Source: Rhopalosiphum padi
Lineage: Eukaryota > Arthropoda > Insecta > Hemiptera > Aphididae
DNA: 64,000 nt
Reading direction: 5' to 3'
NCBI RefSeq assembly: GCF_020882245.1
Contig: NC_083599.1
Location: forward strand, 6,448,001 to 6,512,000
Position numbers and translations under genes: made by a program. The notes below the pieces were generated by a model. That model was not told where the DNA came from and did no database searches. It saw only the letters and a program-made list of their open reading frames with translations. Positions 23,101 through 36,516 of the stretch are shown in pieces; position 1 is the first letter of the stretch; every line of letters begins with the position of its first letter.

Positions 23101-24616
23101 AAATATTACAAGTCATTGTGCAAAACTCTGATGATAGAGGACATTTTATCCAATAACATTAATGTTGAAAAAACTGTTAAGTTTACGGAGGATAACATTA
23201 TTTTGAACGAAAAATATCATAGTTCCAAGAAAGTATATACACACACACACACAAAAAAATAAAATCAGTATTTTTTATCATAATAGCAAATTGTTGACAA
23301 TTTGTTAATTATTGGGCATGTGAAATCTCAACGCAATTTTTATTTACTGTTGTATAGGATTTGAAATCGATACTTGACAATGTCGAAATTTGTAAATACC
23401 ATTATGGGTTATATTTCGATGAAACCTACAACGGGGCCGATAAAACTGAAATAGTGAAGGTTGGTTCATTATTGTTAGGTAATTTTAGTGTGCAAAAAAT
23501 TTAAATGATATGACAAAGATTATCTTAAACTTCAATCGTTCACTCTCACTGTGTAAACGTTTCTTATACATTTACTTATACCATACTACACTGCTATATA
23601 TTTTCGTAATAACAAGCATAAGTAGTGTTCAATTACAGTAGAAATAGTTTATAATAATGTTGAAGGGACAGGGAAAAATATGATTGTAAATTTGTAACCA
23701 ATAGTCATAAACTCAAAAGTGAGTCATAACTCATAAAAATTGAAATTTTAAACTAAACAGTATAGTATTTATTTTATTAGATTTGAATCACAATATTTTA
23801 ACTTTTATCGTGTATGTTATTGAAAACTGACGGGTATTTTCATTATATATAATGAAAATATATATGATTATTATTTATTATGTGCATATTAAAAATAATC
23901 AATTATTTTTGTTTATAACAATATATATATTTTTTTTTTTTGATAAAATCTCGTTGAATTTTCTTTTTTCTATTTTCAAATCTGTTTTAAAACTAATATT
24001 ATGTTTAGTAAAACATCCAAATAATTTGTCATCGATGCTTTAATAGCTTAATATAATACAAATCATTATAATTTAAATCGATGTAACCTTCAAATAGGTT
24101 ATAAATACATTTAATTTTGAATTTGTTTCTTGAAGATTATTGTACCGTTGATTACCATAGATTAAAAAATAATGTATAATAATAGTTTATTAGATTAAAC
24201 ATAATTTTTGTGGTAAATATCTCCATGAGTTAAGCGTATAGAGACACTTAATGGTGTAAAATTATATTTATGTGAGTTATGACAGTCGGGAAGTTAAGTT
24301 GTAATCATCGATATAATATTATTTTTTAATTTATTACAAATTCGCTTTTATTATATTTTAGTTGATAATGTCAACCTTCAATCAATTAATTACTAATGGA
24401 TATATGTGCTATTGGAAATCAATGACCAAAGTAATAAAAAAAAATGCAGTTCTCTGGACAACGCCGACGCACAAATCAACTGGAATGCACTTTAAATTCA
24501 ATTTTCCGTTCGAGAACTGTTCCATATCCAATAGTCTTATACGCGTAGACAGAAATAAAAATTTAATTAAAAATAATAATCAGACAGATGGTGGATTTGA
24601 GTCCTTACAATACTAA
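20103..24616 (+). CDS. Candidate multi-exon host gene, unrecognised coiled-coil protein (about 325 aa)
   Basis: I do not recognise this protein. Seven short codon-like segments on the plus strand join with compatible phases: 20103-20178 (tentative), 21012-21161, 21219-21368, 22878-22969, 23077-23232, 23358-23459 and 24362-24616, ending in TAA. The last five have ordinary borders, for example GTGAGT after 21368, GTATAT after 22969 and TATTTTAG before 24362. The donor after 21161 (GTTGAA) is weak, and so is the one after 20178 (GTTATT). The second and third segments are Lys/Glu/Gln/Asn-rich with hydrophobic spacing typical of a coiled coil; the last four are less regular and may fold. The layout resembles small kinetochore or spindle coiled-coil proteins, but no domain match is claimed. 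The start lies 178 bp from the end of the hAT insertion. No clear AATAAA was found soon after the stop. Confidence 0.5.
21012..21161 (+). CDS. Coiled-coil exon 2
   Basis: It follows TATTGTAG and reads in frame EISLSEMMKTIQSLYVETQK and onward for 50 codons. It is rich in Lys, Glu, Gln and Asn with leucine/isoleucine spacing suggesting a coiled coil. It ends before GTTGAA, a weak donor in phase 1. Confidence 0.5.
21219..21368 (+). CDS. Coiled-coil exon 3
   Basis: It follows TTTTTTTAG after a very short intron (about 57 bp). It encodes 50 codons including NEINNIDKTKKEYEDELKET, a strongly charged helical stretch. It ends in a good GTGAGT donor in phase 1. If the short intron is not spliced, the frame breaks at a TGA at 21164-21166. 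Confidence 0.5.
22878..22969 (+). CDS. Exon 4 of the candidate gene
   Basis: It follows TATTGATAG and takes up phase 1. It reads EKDDKSEFIDQQMKFTNGN and onward, ending at AAG before GTATAT in phase 0. It is hydrophilic, with no recognised motif. Confidence 0.5.
23077..23232 (+). CDS. Exon 5 of the candidate gene
   Basis: It follows AATTGTAG and runs 52 codons in phase 0 (RLENENEDKYYKSLCKTLM...). It ends before GTATAT, with a (AC)7 run at 23239-23252 in the following intron. Codon-like composition contrasts with the AT-rich flanks. Confidence 0.55.
23358..23459 (+). CDS. Exon 6 of the candidate gene
   Basis: It follows TGTTGTATAG. It has 34 codons in phase 0, including VEICKYHYGLYFDETYNGAD, with higher GC than its surroundings. 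It ends at AAG before GTTGGT. Confidence 0.55.
24362..24616 (+). CDS. Terminal exon 7 of the candidate gene
   Basis: It follows TTATATTTTAG. 84 codons in phase 0 run to TAA at 24614-24616, with Trp/Tyr/Phe-bearing segments such as NGYMCYWKSMTKVIKK and a polar Asn-rich tail. It is the most codon-like stretch of the locus. Confidence 0.5.
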   Translation: MIMSTFNQLITNGYMCYWKSMTKVIKKNAVLWTTPTHKSTGMHFKFNFPFENCSISNSLIRVDRNKNLIKNNNQTDGGFESLQY

Positions 24617-26240
24617 AATAACTGAGACACTTGCAATGAACATTATGTTGCAATATCTGTCGGATATACGCTTAAAACTACCGCCGCATGAGTTAGGTTT
24701 AATGTCCATTAATTGTTGTACAATAATTAATAATATTTGATTTTCAATTGTTTTAATTTTTGACATTTAGAATGTTAAGTTACTTTTAATAACAACCATT
24801 AAACTAAAAAAAATTACTAAACAATATTGAGCATTACTGATTTTGAATTTATTCATGTTTTATATATCCACGATGTATGATTTGTAAAATTGTATTTATC
24901 GTTGAAAGTGAAAGACATAAAATTTTATTTAATCCACCATCAATAATTATTGTCATATTTAGTATTTTATTTTCATTTAATATATTTTATTTATCACAAT
25001 ATTATATTCAGAATTATTACTGTGAATTATTATTATTATTATTATGGATATTGACTAGCGATTTATTAATTTATTAGGTATTCTCTAACTTTTGGGGGAT
25101 CGGTACGTACTATTTTAGGGGATCTAGGAAACCTAATTAAAAATATTACATCAAAAGATAGTTAATCATAAAAAAATTGTCGATAATATATCCATCATAA
25201 ATTTCTGATAAATTATCAATAATAAACCAATAATTACAATATCCAGACACTTAATTTCGAATAAAGATTTTTTTTCTTAATAACTGTATTTGTTCCTATA
25301 TTATTTTTGTGTTTATCATAAGATGATAGCTTAGTATATTTGTTTGACAAATAAATAGACAGAAGCATTAGTGCATTACTATGAAGTTATATCTATACCG
25401 GAGAATTGGAATTAATTCGTTGAATTTGGTGTTTTAACCTCTATTCGATGGGAATATAATACTCACAACATTATAATCTGCAGACTTTGTTAATTAAAAC
25501 TGATTATTTTTTAAACGGTTTATTTGTTGATAATATTTTGATTGAAGTGACTCATTATATAACTCTTTTATTGAGTCAATTGTAACTCTTGATATGATAT
25601 AGACAATTACAGTTACGTGTCATCGACACATCGTCGACAGCACAAAGTCCAATAAGATGAAATTTTAAAGGCACGCCAACAGTTATTGTTAATATAAATA
25701 TAATTATATTTAATTAATGGATTAATGGATAAGTAGATTTTTGTAATTATTTCTAAAAAATTTTATTTTATTATGGGAGAGCTATATCTAAGTAAGAAAA
25801 AATTAGTGCATATATTATGCACATATGTTACTATGAAATCAGAAAACCAAAATTGTTTTGGGTTAGATATTTTAATCGGGAACCCAACCCTTCTACGAGT
25901 GATAAAATCTTGAAAAGTTAATCCCGAATATAGTATTTAACGAAAATTGTTTGGTATGAAGGGACCCATACATGTTGACCCTTGATTGATCGGAATCGGA
26001 GCGTGTCCGGCTACTATTTTTCTTAGATTTGTGGCGTTCAAACTAATGGCGATTGGGAGAACCACACTGCTTAACAGAATATAATATATATATATAAATA
26101 AACTCACGTGTAAATAATAAAGCGGCCAGTATATCCAAGTGACTAAATCTCCATCATTTGGTTGAAACCACGGATCGAGTCTAAGACATACGTATTATTT
26201 CTCTTGTCTGACTTGTCCGAGTGACATATATCGATTTCTC
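24617..26240. other. AT-rich DNA downstream of the candidate gene
   Basis: No exon was supported. 24660-24690 is slightly GC-richer (ACTACCGCCGCATGAG) and may be 3' untranslated sequence. A GC-richer stretch at 25960-26060 has no open frame of note. Confidence 0.4.
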
Positions 26241-26266
26241 CGACATCTGACGACAGTGGAATGGAT

Positions 26267-26308
26267 TATATATAGTAGATCGCTCAATCTTTCAACGAAA
26301 CAGTGAGT
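26267..26308 (+). promoter_or_regulatory. Possible TATA promoter with short first exon
   Basis: TATATATAG at 26267-26275 is followed by TTCAACG about 27 bp later (initiator-like) and then AAACA before GTGAGT at 26303. The upstream 150 bp is GC-richer than average. The same AAACAGTGAGT end occurs at the right-edge promoter (63697-63708). No downstream exon was found, so this stays tentative. Confidence 0.27.
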
Positions 26309-29300
26309 TTCACATTTTTATTTGGTCACAATCAGGACCATACTGCTTCAGAGTAGAGTGCAATTCCTTAAAACCGACCGTTATACCCTCCATTCATTCT
26401 TGGCTGTTCTTAGATAATTATTAAACGCGAAAGAAACTTATTACGATCTTATATACTAGGTATGCGATAAAATAAAACAATACTAATGCGTGTACGAATA
26501 AATGTAGGTATTAGAAGTTCTTATCGGAAATTGCAACTTATTAAATCATTGATTCTTGTTCTATAATATATTTGAATATAAATATACCTATTACGAGTAA
26601 CAATATATTAAATGTAAATATTTATTACTGTTTAAAGTTATAACAAATTAAGAAAATAGTATTGGAAAAGTGAAAATCAAAAACACATTTTCCATCTAAC
26701 TAATCAGTTTAGATTTTGAGTGAAACGATGCTTGTATTGATTTGGCAATAATGAAGTATTATACGTTTTTATAACCTATTAAAGGCCTATTGAATATCTA
26801 ATAAAATACAATTTTGATTATTTTTGAAAAAGTTGTTTAGTTTGACGATAAATTGAAATATTTACGTGTACTTAGTCTTACACAAAATCGATATTGTTTT
26901 TTTAGTTGTTTGTAATTAAAAATTAATAATTTTAGAGAGTTGATATTTTAATTCTTTTTAAACTTATATTATTATGGAGATTTGAAATTATTAATTTTAT
27001 TAGGTTTTGAACGGAGCGATGAGTTGTGTTTGTTTGTTAGTTATTTTTGTGTGTTTATATATATAATAAATAGTTGAAAAAATGGTTCGTTTTTTAACTA
27101 TTAAGGACAAACGGGGATTTTTACACAAATCTAGTTTTCGACAAAATGGATTTCTTGTTTTTGGTGTAACTAAAAATTTTATGATTATGAAAATGTATTA
27201 AAAGTTTTAATTTTTTTTAGTTATTTTCTATAATATTTGAGTCAATGTGAAATTTCATACAAAAGTTTTACGAAATTTAGTTTGCCGTAATTCTTAAATC
27301 ATGTCATTTGAATATGCGACATCTTATGATCATAAAAAAGATATACTAATTGATAATAATTTATCAATAAAAATATAATAAATATTAATACTTAAGTATA
27401 ACGTCTTGGCATTAATAATTTCATTAAATAACCTATTTGGTATTTACAATTTAGTTTTCATTTTATTCTTGTTATATGTAATAAAAGGAAAAAAGTATTT
27501 TTCATAAAAAATTTTTTTTTATAATTTGAAATTTTCTTCTTTTGATTATGCAGAAAAATAGTTATAGTTAAGAAATTATTAAGGTATAAATTTATGTTTT
27601 AGACGAAAATAGACAGTGGAAAAAAGTATTATCTTATTATTTAGAGAAAATGGCTATGGCCAAACAAACAAAAAGTTGCAATATTAAAAATATGAAGTAT
27701 TATTAAATTCTAAGAATTTCTAAATGCAATTATTGCTAAGGCGATGTTTGACCTTATTTACATTATATAAAAACCACAAATGCGGAGAACGATACTGTTT
27801 AGAAAATGTTACTCAAAATCTTATATAGAATACCCTGTTCACAACACAAAAGCATTATCATAATTTTTTCTTTTAAATGTTTAATCATATTTCGTAAACA
27901 TAAATATTATTAGGTAAATAAAATACAAACATTATTTGCATATAATTAAAATATAAATAGTAAAATTAAAATTATTAACTTTACATCCACGCAATCAATT
28001 ATATTCGTCGCTACAAACAGTTATATTTTCCTGAGTTTTTAACATTTGTTGTTAATATATAAATATGATTTTAAAAAGCCATTTTATATTTTCAGTGATA
28101 CTATTATAGTAAAATATGACACCGCAGAACTTCATATATTTTGATTGAATCTTGAGCGTATCTGGTGAACTTGAACAATGCACACAGCTGGCGTCAACCG
28201 CGTAAAAGAAAATAAAACAACCATCAACTAGGGGGGTATGTAATCAGTTTTTTTTAAAACAATTATTGTTATTTCAACGTGATAAAAAAGGTAACTTTTT
28301 TTTAAGACGTAAATTTATAGGGACGTTATTCAAAAACTAAAATACATTTGTTACAAAAAACTAAAATACTATTAATTACAATTAGAATTTAATTGTTTTT
28401 AATTATTTTCCGATAAAAAGAATTTCGTTCTGTACTTAAATCAGTTACACTTAAATACAAGGAAAAATACGCGAGTGCTATTTTCAATTTTGCCAGTCGT
28501 CTAGACTCTAGACTTACATCATTGTATATTACACGTAAATATTTCCCAACAGACTATTATTATTATTATTATTATTTTTCTTTCGATACAGACGTTTTCA
28601 ATCTATAGACGCCTTCTCACTCGATTACCAGCGAGTTAATTATTATTTATTTCGTCGAACACTGCTTCGATTTTAATGAATTATACACTCAGATTGAATG
28701 AAAACATTAATACACCGAGAACGACATTTGATGAAAAGAAAAATCAATCCGCACTCGGCGGTTGGTAAACAGATTACAATAGTGTTATGATGTTCGTGTT
28801 CTGTAAAACTAATTTATTCCATTTAATTATTTTCCAATAAAAGAACACATAGAACCATTTGGTTGGCGGTTTGCAAGCCGTTGAATTCATATAAAAATCG
28901 TAAAAACCATACGACTACCAAAACGTAGAGACATTTAATACTCACATTACCTTTTCAAGAGTCCTAGAAAGTATATATGCATTTCCCGTAACATCCTGAA
29001 ACGGGTTCTATATAACGCAACATATATGTATGTTATGTACATATGCACTAGATTTTAAGGTTTTCGAAAAAAATAAAAAGGAAAACGGGACTCAAAGATA
29101 TTACGTTTGTTTTAAAATTAACATTTAAATTACGCACTCGCCATAATATACGTACACCGGATCGTAAGCAGTTAACGTAAATTTAGGACCGGTAATGTAA
29201 TTGTTATTTGTTTCTGTACGCTTCAAAAACATTATTTATATCATATAATAATATTATCTTGAATATGCATACAATTTGAACAATAGAAATTTGTATAGAG

Positions 29301-32300
29301 ACTACCGGTTTTTAATTCATCACGTTTAAAAAATTAATACGAAAAAATTGGATAACATCTCCAGTTCGTTACTTAGAAAAATATGTATAAGGTACAAATT
29401 AATGATAGTTTTTAATTAATTACCTGACATCTTTTAGGATGGTTTTTTTGTTAGCAGTTGGCTCAAGTTTAACAAATTGTCTATAAAAAATAAAATAAAT
29501 CTTTTCAGGTCAAAGGTTAGAAGATTCCGGCATAATTTAACTAATATTTGTACTCTCTAGTTTATTGTATAATATTATGTTCATGATGCGATCGACGATC
29601 GTTAAAACATTATGTAGGTGAAGCAGAGAAAAAAAAATATTACATTTTCTGGACGATAATATTATGTGAGTTTATTAACAATTGGTAGGTACGTTAGTAG
29701 GATACTTAGGTAGACGTATCAACTATTATAATATGTATCGAGAACCGTTAAAAAAAGTTAAATAAAAAATAAAATGTAAATTTATTAATGTATTTATTTT
29801 TATTTACAACAAAATTATTTAGTTATTAAATGTTATGATTTTTACTTTTAAGATCAAACGTTTTAATTAAAAAGAGCATTCTATTTTTAGCTAAAAATTG
29901 CTTTAAAAAAAAACAAATAATATTTAAATACTTTTTATACTACAATATTTATTTTAAAAGTAACAGGAAAGATAAAGATTAAACTCACTATGACTTAAAT
30001 TATCTCAGTAAAAAGGGTTTATAATTTCTTAAAAAGTCTTTATATTTTACTATTCGTATTTACTATTTAGGTGTAATTTCTAGAAAATTCTTTCAATAAT
30101 ACAACTTATTAAATTAATAAGAAAATACAGTATTAAATAGATTGAATACTAATAATTTGGATCGTCAGATGATACATTTTTAAATCAAAACACGATTTGA
30201 ATTATAATAATTCGTTGTCAAATACTTAAATTTATAAAATAACAATGCTATCTAATAATATTACTTAATATATTACTTAATAATTTACACATGTAGTTTC
30301 ATTGAAACTTTAGGGCCTAACATTTATCGTATTACACAGATTATTACAGAAAACAAATATGTGGGTGCTTCGTCCTTTAAATTCATAAAAGATTATTGAT
30401 TATTGATTATGATATTATGTTATTTTAACTTTTCGCCTTGTTTAAATGTTTATAATTTAAATATATTTCAATGTACATAATTATTGACAATTATTGGATA
30501 CTTTGAGCTTTACCACAAGTCGTTAACTGATAAATTATTTTCACTGCTACAAAATAAATAATAATACTTCTCTAATGTTATTCATGTTATCATAAAAAAA
30601 AAATTCTCAAATTTTAATTTATCGAAATATTGTAAATTCTGTAACAAATTAGTCATTGTATACATTATACATTTGTACTATTAATAACATATTATTTTGT
30701 ATTACAATTATTACATACGAAGTTGCTATATTTTAAAATTGATTTGAAGAAAGCCCTTAAATATTTATATCATCGAAGACATTAGTTTTAAATATTAAGC
30801 GTTTAATTAGGTACATGATTTTTTCATAAGAAAACTTATAAAATTATAATTCATTCGGTTACATATTAAATCAATTTAATTAATTTATAATTTAGTCGAA
30901 ATTGTATTATGTAATTTAAAATTGATTGCATGTTCTGTATCTACAACGGCTCACATATTATAAGTATATTATCAGCAGCGCTCACTAAGTTTTATTAGAA
31001 CCTAGGCAAACCATGGGCCCGTGGGAGGGTTTTCATTATGCGAAATACTTAAATAAAGACCTACAGGAGAGAAACACTCAATCGATAACACTGTTAATTC
31101 CCAATAGTATCTTGTTTGCTTAATCACAACTTTAATTATGACAAATCGCTTGAACAGTTTATATGATCAGGTACCTGAAAATCGCATTCGTTTTTAACGC
31201 TCGGATACATTTTTCCAATTATTGATTCTGACTGTAGCCAAATTACTTTTTCTTAACTTTTCTTCATATGTGGATAAAAGCTTACAGCTAAGAATTTACT
31301 ATACATTAAGATGGAGGAGTAGAAATAAAATTTGAAGTAATCGTGAATAGCTATAGCAACATTACTGCAGAATCCTTATAAATCATAATATATTCATAGA
31401 AGTATAATTATCTAGAGATAGAGGAAGATACACCATCTCAAAATCATTTTTTTATGGTAAGATTTATGATTTATTTATTTTCATTCATACAAGAACGAGG
31501 TAGATTTGAGATTTACTATAGGCACTAGGCACATAATATTGTAGATGTATAAAACCAACATGTACAATAATTGTAAAATCCGCCATTGCTGTACATAATG
31601 GTTTGGGTTTCTAATACTGTGTATTTTGGAAGATTAAAATGTGTTAATGAAATTTAATATTAATAAATATAATAAAAAAATATATTTCATTACATAAAAA
31701 TGATAACCAAATCGTAGAAAATATGTGTTAAAAATAAATGGTTAGCCAATTGTATGAAATGGTCAATTTTTCGTAAAAACGTCTGTTATCACAGTGGCTA
31801 CGGCATAGTAACTGTTATATTATTATGTGTAAATTTATCGATATTTATTTGTAAACGTATTGTTTTGACTATGTTGACGTTCATGATTCGTGAATATTTA
31901 AACCTTTATCATCAGAAATTGTATAGCGTTGTACAGCTCGCTTGCAATTTATTACACTGTAGATATTTATAAGTACCGAACGCATTTATTTCAACGACGA
32001 TACACTATCAACTTTGGGATTCTATTTATGCTTCAATGAATACAATATAATAATACGTATATCATTACGAATATCTCAGCACTAGACAGAATTTCAGATC
32101 ACGCTTATATTATGATAGACGACTGAATTTGCTGAGTCTGTAATGGGCTAATGATTTGTAATGGAAACTCTGATGTGTATACTATAACGGATGAGAGTAA
32201 TCGGGGACCAACAATTTCCGTTTACTTAGACAATACAAATTGTTAATGTCAGTTATGATTTCATTAACCACACGGTTATGCACACCGTGAACGTAACTCA

Positions 32301-33676
32301 GCAGATCTTTTTATTGTTATAATAGAATCAACATTTTTTTTTTCGTTAAATATCATTAACACAAAAAAAGTATTAAATATATAAAAGTTTATAAAGAAAC
32401 TATAATCAGAAAATATATTTTTCTTCCGAATAAAATTTAACTACTTTAAAATTTGTTTTCGATAATGATAATAAAAATAATCAATTTTTAACATAATATA
32501 AAAGAACTAATATTATCCTTTTGAATTTTTAAAAGGGAGACTTGAAAGATCATTCCATTTGTCCATTTTTATTCACAGAGAGGCAGTATTATATAAAATA
32601 ACTCAATAATTATCTAGATGAGATAACAGATATTTTCAAAAATATTTGTTAAGATAAAAATACATTATTTTAATATTTAAAATTATTATAGTATATTAAA
32701 TTAAATTATTTTGTAAAATAGTATTTACACGTTATAAATATAATATATAAGTTACAATTTTTAAAAATAGTAACCATAAATCACTGCACGTTATAAATGT
32801 ATAGTACAAGTAATATATTATCATAAATTCAAAAGTGAGCTATAATAACTAATTAAAATAATAGTATGGAAAAATTAATACTTCTTTCATAAAAAAAAAT
32901 ATATATATATACATATATATAATGTATATACAATATACATATATAATACTAATACATATATATTAAAGAAAATGTGAATTTTAATTTGGGCTTTAATAAT
33001 TTATAATAATTTATATTTATATTTATAATTTCTTTCCATCATGCATAAAATATATGCTTATTAAAATTATTTGAACATAGCATTTTTTAAATAATAATAT
33101 ACTTTTAATAAAGATTAATTTTTCCAAGTCCTAAGTAAAATATTACTAACCACATTAAAATGTATTAATTTACTCAGTGTAAGGTTATGGATTTAAGTTT
33201 GTATTTCTTGTAGTTGGCTAATTACAGAATGATGCCTTGAATTTCATTTGACTAAACATTTAACTTATTAAAATAAAAAAAATCTTTTTTTTTTCGTAAA
33301 AGATGAATATTTTTATCTAAATAATACACAATACTGAAGAGAGAGGAGTACGAAGGCGGGTCCATAAAGTGGGTAACATAGAGGCGCCGTCTCGTATCTT
33401 GCTTGAATACAATGTTAACTACATCAATGATTCACAATATGTTGCTCTATTAAAAGCAGTTATGATTTTTATCTTAGATTACAGTGTGATACAAATTTTG
33501 AAATTTATTTAGATTAGATAAAATACTGCGGTTGATAAATACAAAGGTACTTAGATAAATGTATTTGGCTTAATTAATGTATACTAAACAATATCTTTCA
33601 GGTTAATGTAGGTTAAGTTATACTCCACTAAAGATTTATGTGCGAACGCCCTTTGTTTTTGCTATTTGATTCATAG
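26309..33676. other. Long AT-rich stretch without a supported gene
   Basis: The longest frames (for example 31754-31972) look like chance. Visible structure: an ATT run at 28554-28576, GC-richer patches at 28490-28760, 30970-31090 and 32130-32310, a palindromic ATATGTA patch near 29020-29045, and an ATATAC-rich palindromic tract at 32898-32963. Confidence 0.5.
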
Positions 33677-34241
33677 AACATTTGGAGCTTTAGTCGGTTC
33701 GTCTTAGAACATGGTTTTGGCACCGGTTTGCCACCGTGCACCTGTATAACCATGTTACTATGGCAAACATCCGGTCTCATCGTTTGCCAAAATTCCAACG
33801 GACATTACAGCGGGGCAGTACAGAATAATGTGGCGCAGGTATGATACTGTTACTAGTTTACTACAATAATATATTTATTTTTTTATTATTCATAATTATA
33901 ATAAGGGGAGACAGTGTCGTTTTCATGTAAACGTGCTACTGAGTTACCAATGTACCTAAAATGGTTACTTTTACGAGTTGCCAGTTTAGCTAGGAATTCT
34001 TAATTGACGAAAGTGTCGATTTTGAACTTTGCCCCGTAATATCAGGTATGATTAAAAATTTAAAACGTTGATTATAATCTGGGCGTGGCCAATTTTTCAG
34101 CTCTTTTGCGTCGAACAAAATACGTGTGCACGGTTCAATTATCTGGACATCATACTCTGTTGTCCGTCAACTACAAGAAATATAAGACATTTCTATGGCA
34201 AATATTTGAAATATCACTTAAGATTTGAAATCTTATTATAA
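33677..34241 (+). CDS. Candidate two-exon cysteine-rich segment, gene unknown
   Basis: A frame open from the acceptor TTCATAG runs 162 nt (33677-33838) with an internal ATG at 33752. It ends CGCAG before GTATGA. A second acceptor, AATTTTTCAG, opens 34101 in the same phase and runs 46 codons to TAA at 34239-34241. The GC of exon 1 is well above background. Read from the ATG, it gives GLIVCQNSNGHYSG, then LFCVEQNTCARFNYLDIILC followed by CPS. The spaced cysteines ending in CCP recall the end of CLIP domains of insect serine protease cofactors, but the spacing is incomplete. It could also be a non-coding first exon of a longer transcript. Confidence 0.3.
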
Positions 34242-35113
34242 TTTATTATTATTTATAATAAAATTATGTTATTATTTCAAAAAAATTAATGCATTTTTGA
34301 ATTTCGTATGACTTAATTTAATGTAATAAAATGCGAATTAATTAATTAAAGACACCATATAAGAATTGTCTTACTTTGGTAAATAATGCTGAACGGTCCT
34401 TAAAAATAACAATAAAGTATAATATATTATGTATATACCTTGTTTAAAAAACCAGGGCATCAAATAATGTTCACCATCTATATACCTGAGTTTCCGGGTT
34501 TATGTACAAAATGTATGTCACTTGAAAAATTGGGGTCGAGCTAACAATTACTCTCATATGTATCACTGAACAATTTAAAGCAAGTCGACTGATCGACGGA
34601 AAGTAAGTTTAAAAAAGCGTAGCCCACTGATTTATGTGTACCTATACCGTCATAGTGGTTAATGTACCGGCCCGATTTATATCAAGAAACTCTTGAGTAT
34701 TTTAAAACTTTTGATTGGTATAGATTCGTCAGACATAATAATATATGTTCTAGAAACTAATTAAACTGTTATACTGTATACGTTGATTACACGTCGAATG
34801 CACACGCTTCTACACACAACTACACAAGTAATACCAATTTATATAAAATTATAAAGATTATAATATCGTTCGTATATTATGTTTTATATGAATATATCTT
34901 AGATTTGGTTGAACGGATAAATCTATTAGTTTTATTGTGAGGAGATTTTTTTTTTTTTGAAATTTATATTTGCACCTACATTTTATGTAGAAATTCTAAG
35001 TTCTTTTAAAAATAATTTAGAAAAAAAATTGTAGAAAAACAGAAATACTTATGCAATAATATGTTTTCACTACATTTTTCTTTTGTTGTAATTCAAAAAC
35101 GAATAAACAACAG
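34242..35113. other. AT-rich DNA, no gene seen
   Basis: No splice-bounded frame was found. A slightly GC-richer patch lies at 34460-34700 without coding character. Confidence 0.5.
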
Positions 35114-35155
35114 CAGTGGCATACGTAGGGGGGGTGTCAGACACCCCCTTAAATT
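35114..35155 (+). repeat. Solitary hAT-like terminal sequence
   Basis: CAGTGGCATACGTAGGGGGG followed by a small GTGTC/GACACCCCC hairpin resembles the CAGTGGC...TAGGGGGG ends of hAT elements, including the complete one at 16469. No matching partner end with an 8-bp duplication was found, so it is a truncated or very divergent copy. Confidence 0.4.
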
Positions 35156-36516
35156 CAAACTTTTTTCTGTTTCCCTTGAAGTTTGACATAACGAGAATCT
35201 ACTGTATCAACATTTTTTAGACATTATACAATTTTGAATATTTTTGAACTATTGAATTATTTAAAGAGGTTTGAAATTTGAAATTTTTTTTCGTTTTTAA
35301 ATTTCTTTTGAAGATAAAATGGTTAATTAGTACCAGCTAGCAACTACTATTTACAATATTATAAATATTATACGATTATACGTCATTTTGACGCATATAA
35401 CATTTCTAGGTTACATTTGATGTATTTACATTACGTATGAAGTATTTTAATTTAGCGTAGTTATTATTAATTCACAGTTGTGATGGTACTTATTAATTAT
35501 TACGAGGATCGAATTTAACTATTTCTACAAAACAATTAATGTAGAAAATGTATGGAACTATAATTATTTGTTTCAGATGAAACATTTTTATCTTAGATTT
35601 ATTTCATCAATTTTACACAATAAATGCAGTATACTCTTGTAAAGTAAACCATTAATATATTATTACGCGTTACTTCTCAATAAAAAAAGAAATACCTAAC
35701 TTATAAACAAATAGTTCCTATAATTAAGTATCTTAAATCAAATTCATATCCTATCTAATGTATTCACTCCAAAGTCCAAACAGCAAGTTTAAGAAACAAA
35801 CATTAATATAGATATAATAATGCATTAAAATTTCGTTTATTTAAAAACCTCTTTACCCCATTTACATCTATGAAAATCACTGTAAAGATTGCACAAAATA
35901 ACAATAATATATTATTATAATATAAACGCTAAATTCAGTTTTTAGTCATTGCAACAATATAGAGACTTTCTTTATCGGAAAAAATATAAACTTAAGCTCA
36001 TGATGTAAATAAGAAATTTGGTTTAAATTATTCACAAACGAATTTTTAATTTTTTAGCAAAACTTTTTAAAAAAAAGTAAGAATATAGGTACTCTGTTAA
36101 AAAACGTACACTCATAAGGGCATAAGGCGTTGATTTAGTTCACAATGTAGTTTTTTATTTCAATAGTTATTACTTCTAACCAATTTGTATTAAAAATATA
36201 TTAATAGTTTTTTCAATATTTTATTAATTGAAAAAGTTCTATACGTATGGTTTTTAAAACAATATAAATTACAATTTCCTTTTAAACAAAATGGTGTTAT
36301 GTGAAAATTTTAAAAGTTTGACTGGTTATATAAAAATTGGTAAAAATATTTAAACCAAATATAATAAAAATAAAATAAAAAATATCTCATATTTTATATT
36401 ATTGACAGATGAACAATATTTAATTATATAATGTTGTCCTCATAACCGATGTTATATTGTTTTTAACCCACTTTTAAAAATGTATCCATTCCTTTCTATA
36501 ATTTTCTTGTTTACTT
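35156..36516. other. AT-rich DNA, possible remains of a hAT-like repeat
   Basis: 35156-35880 may be the body of the element starting at 35114; an end-like ATCACTG at about 35876 is too weak to close it. No coding frame was seen. Confidence 0.4.

Noticed and set aside
35856..35884. Possible right end (ATCACTG) for the hAT-like stump at 35114
   Set aside because: Only five terminal bases agree and there is no matching 8-bp duplication.
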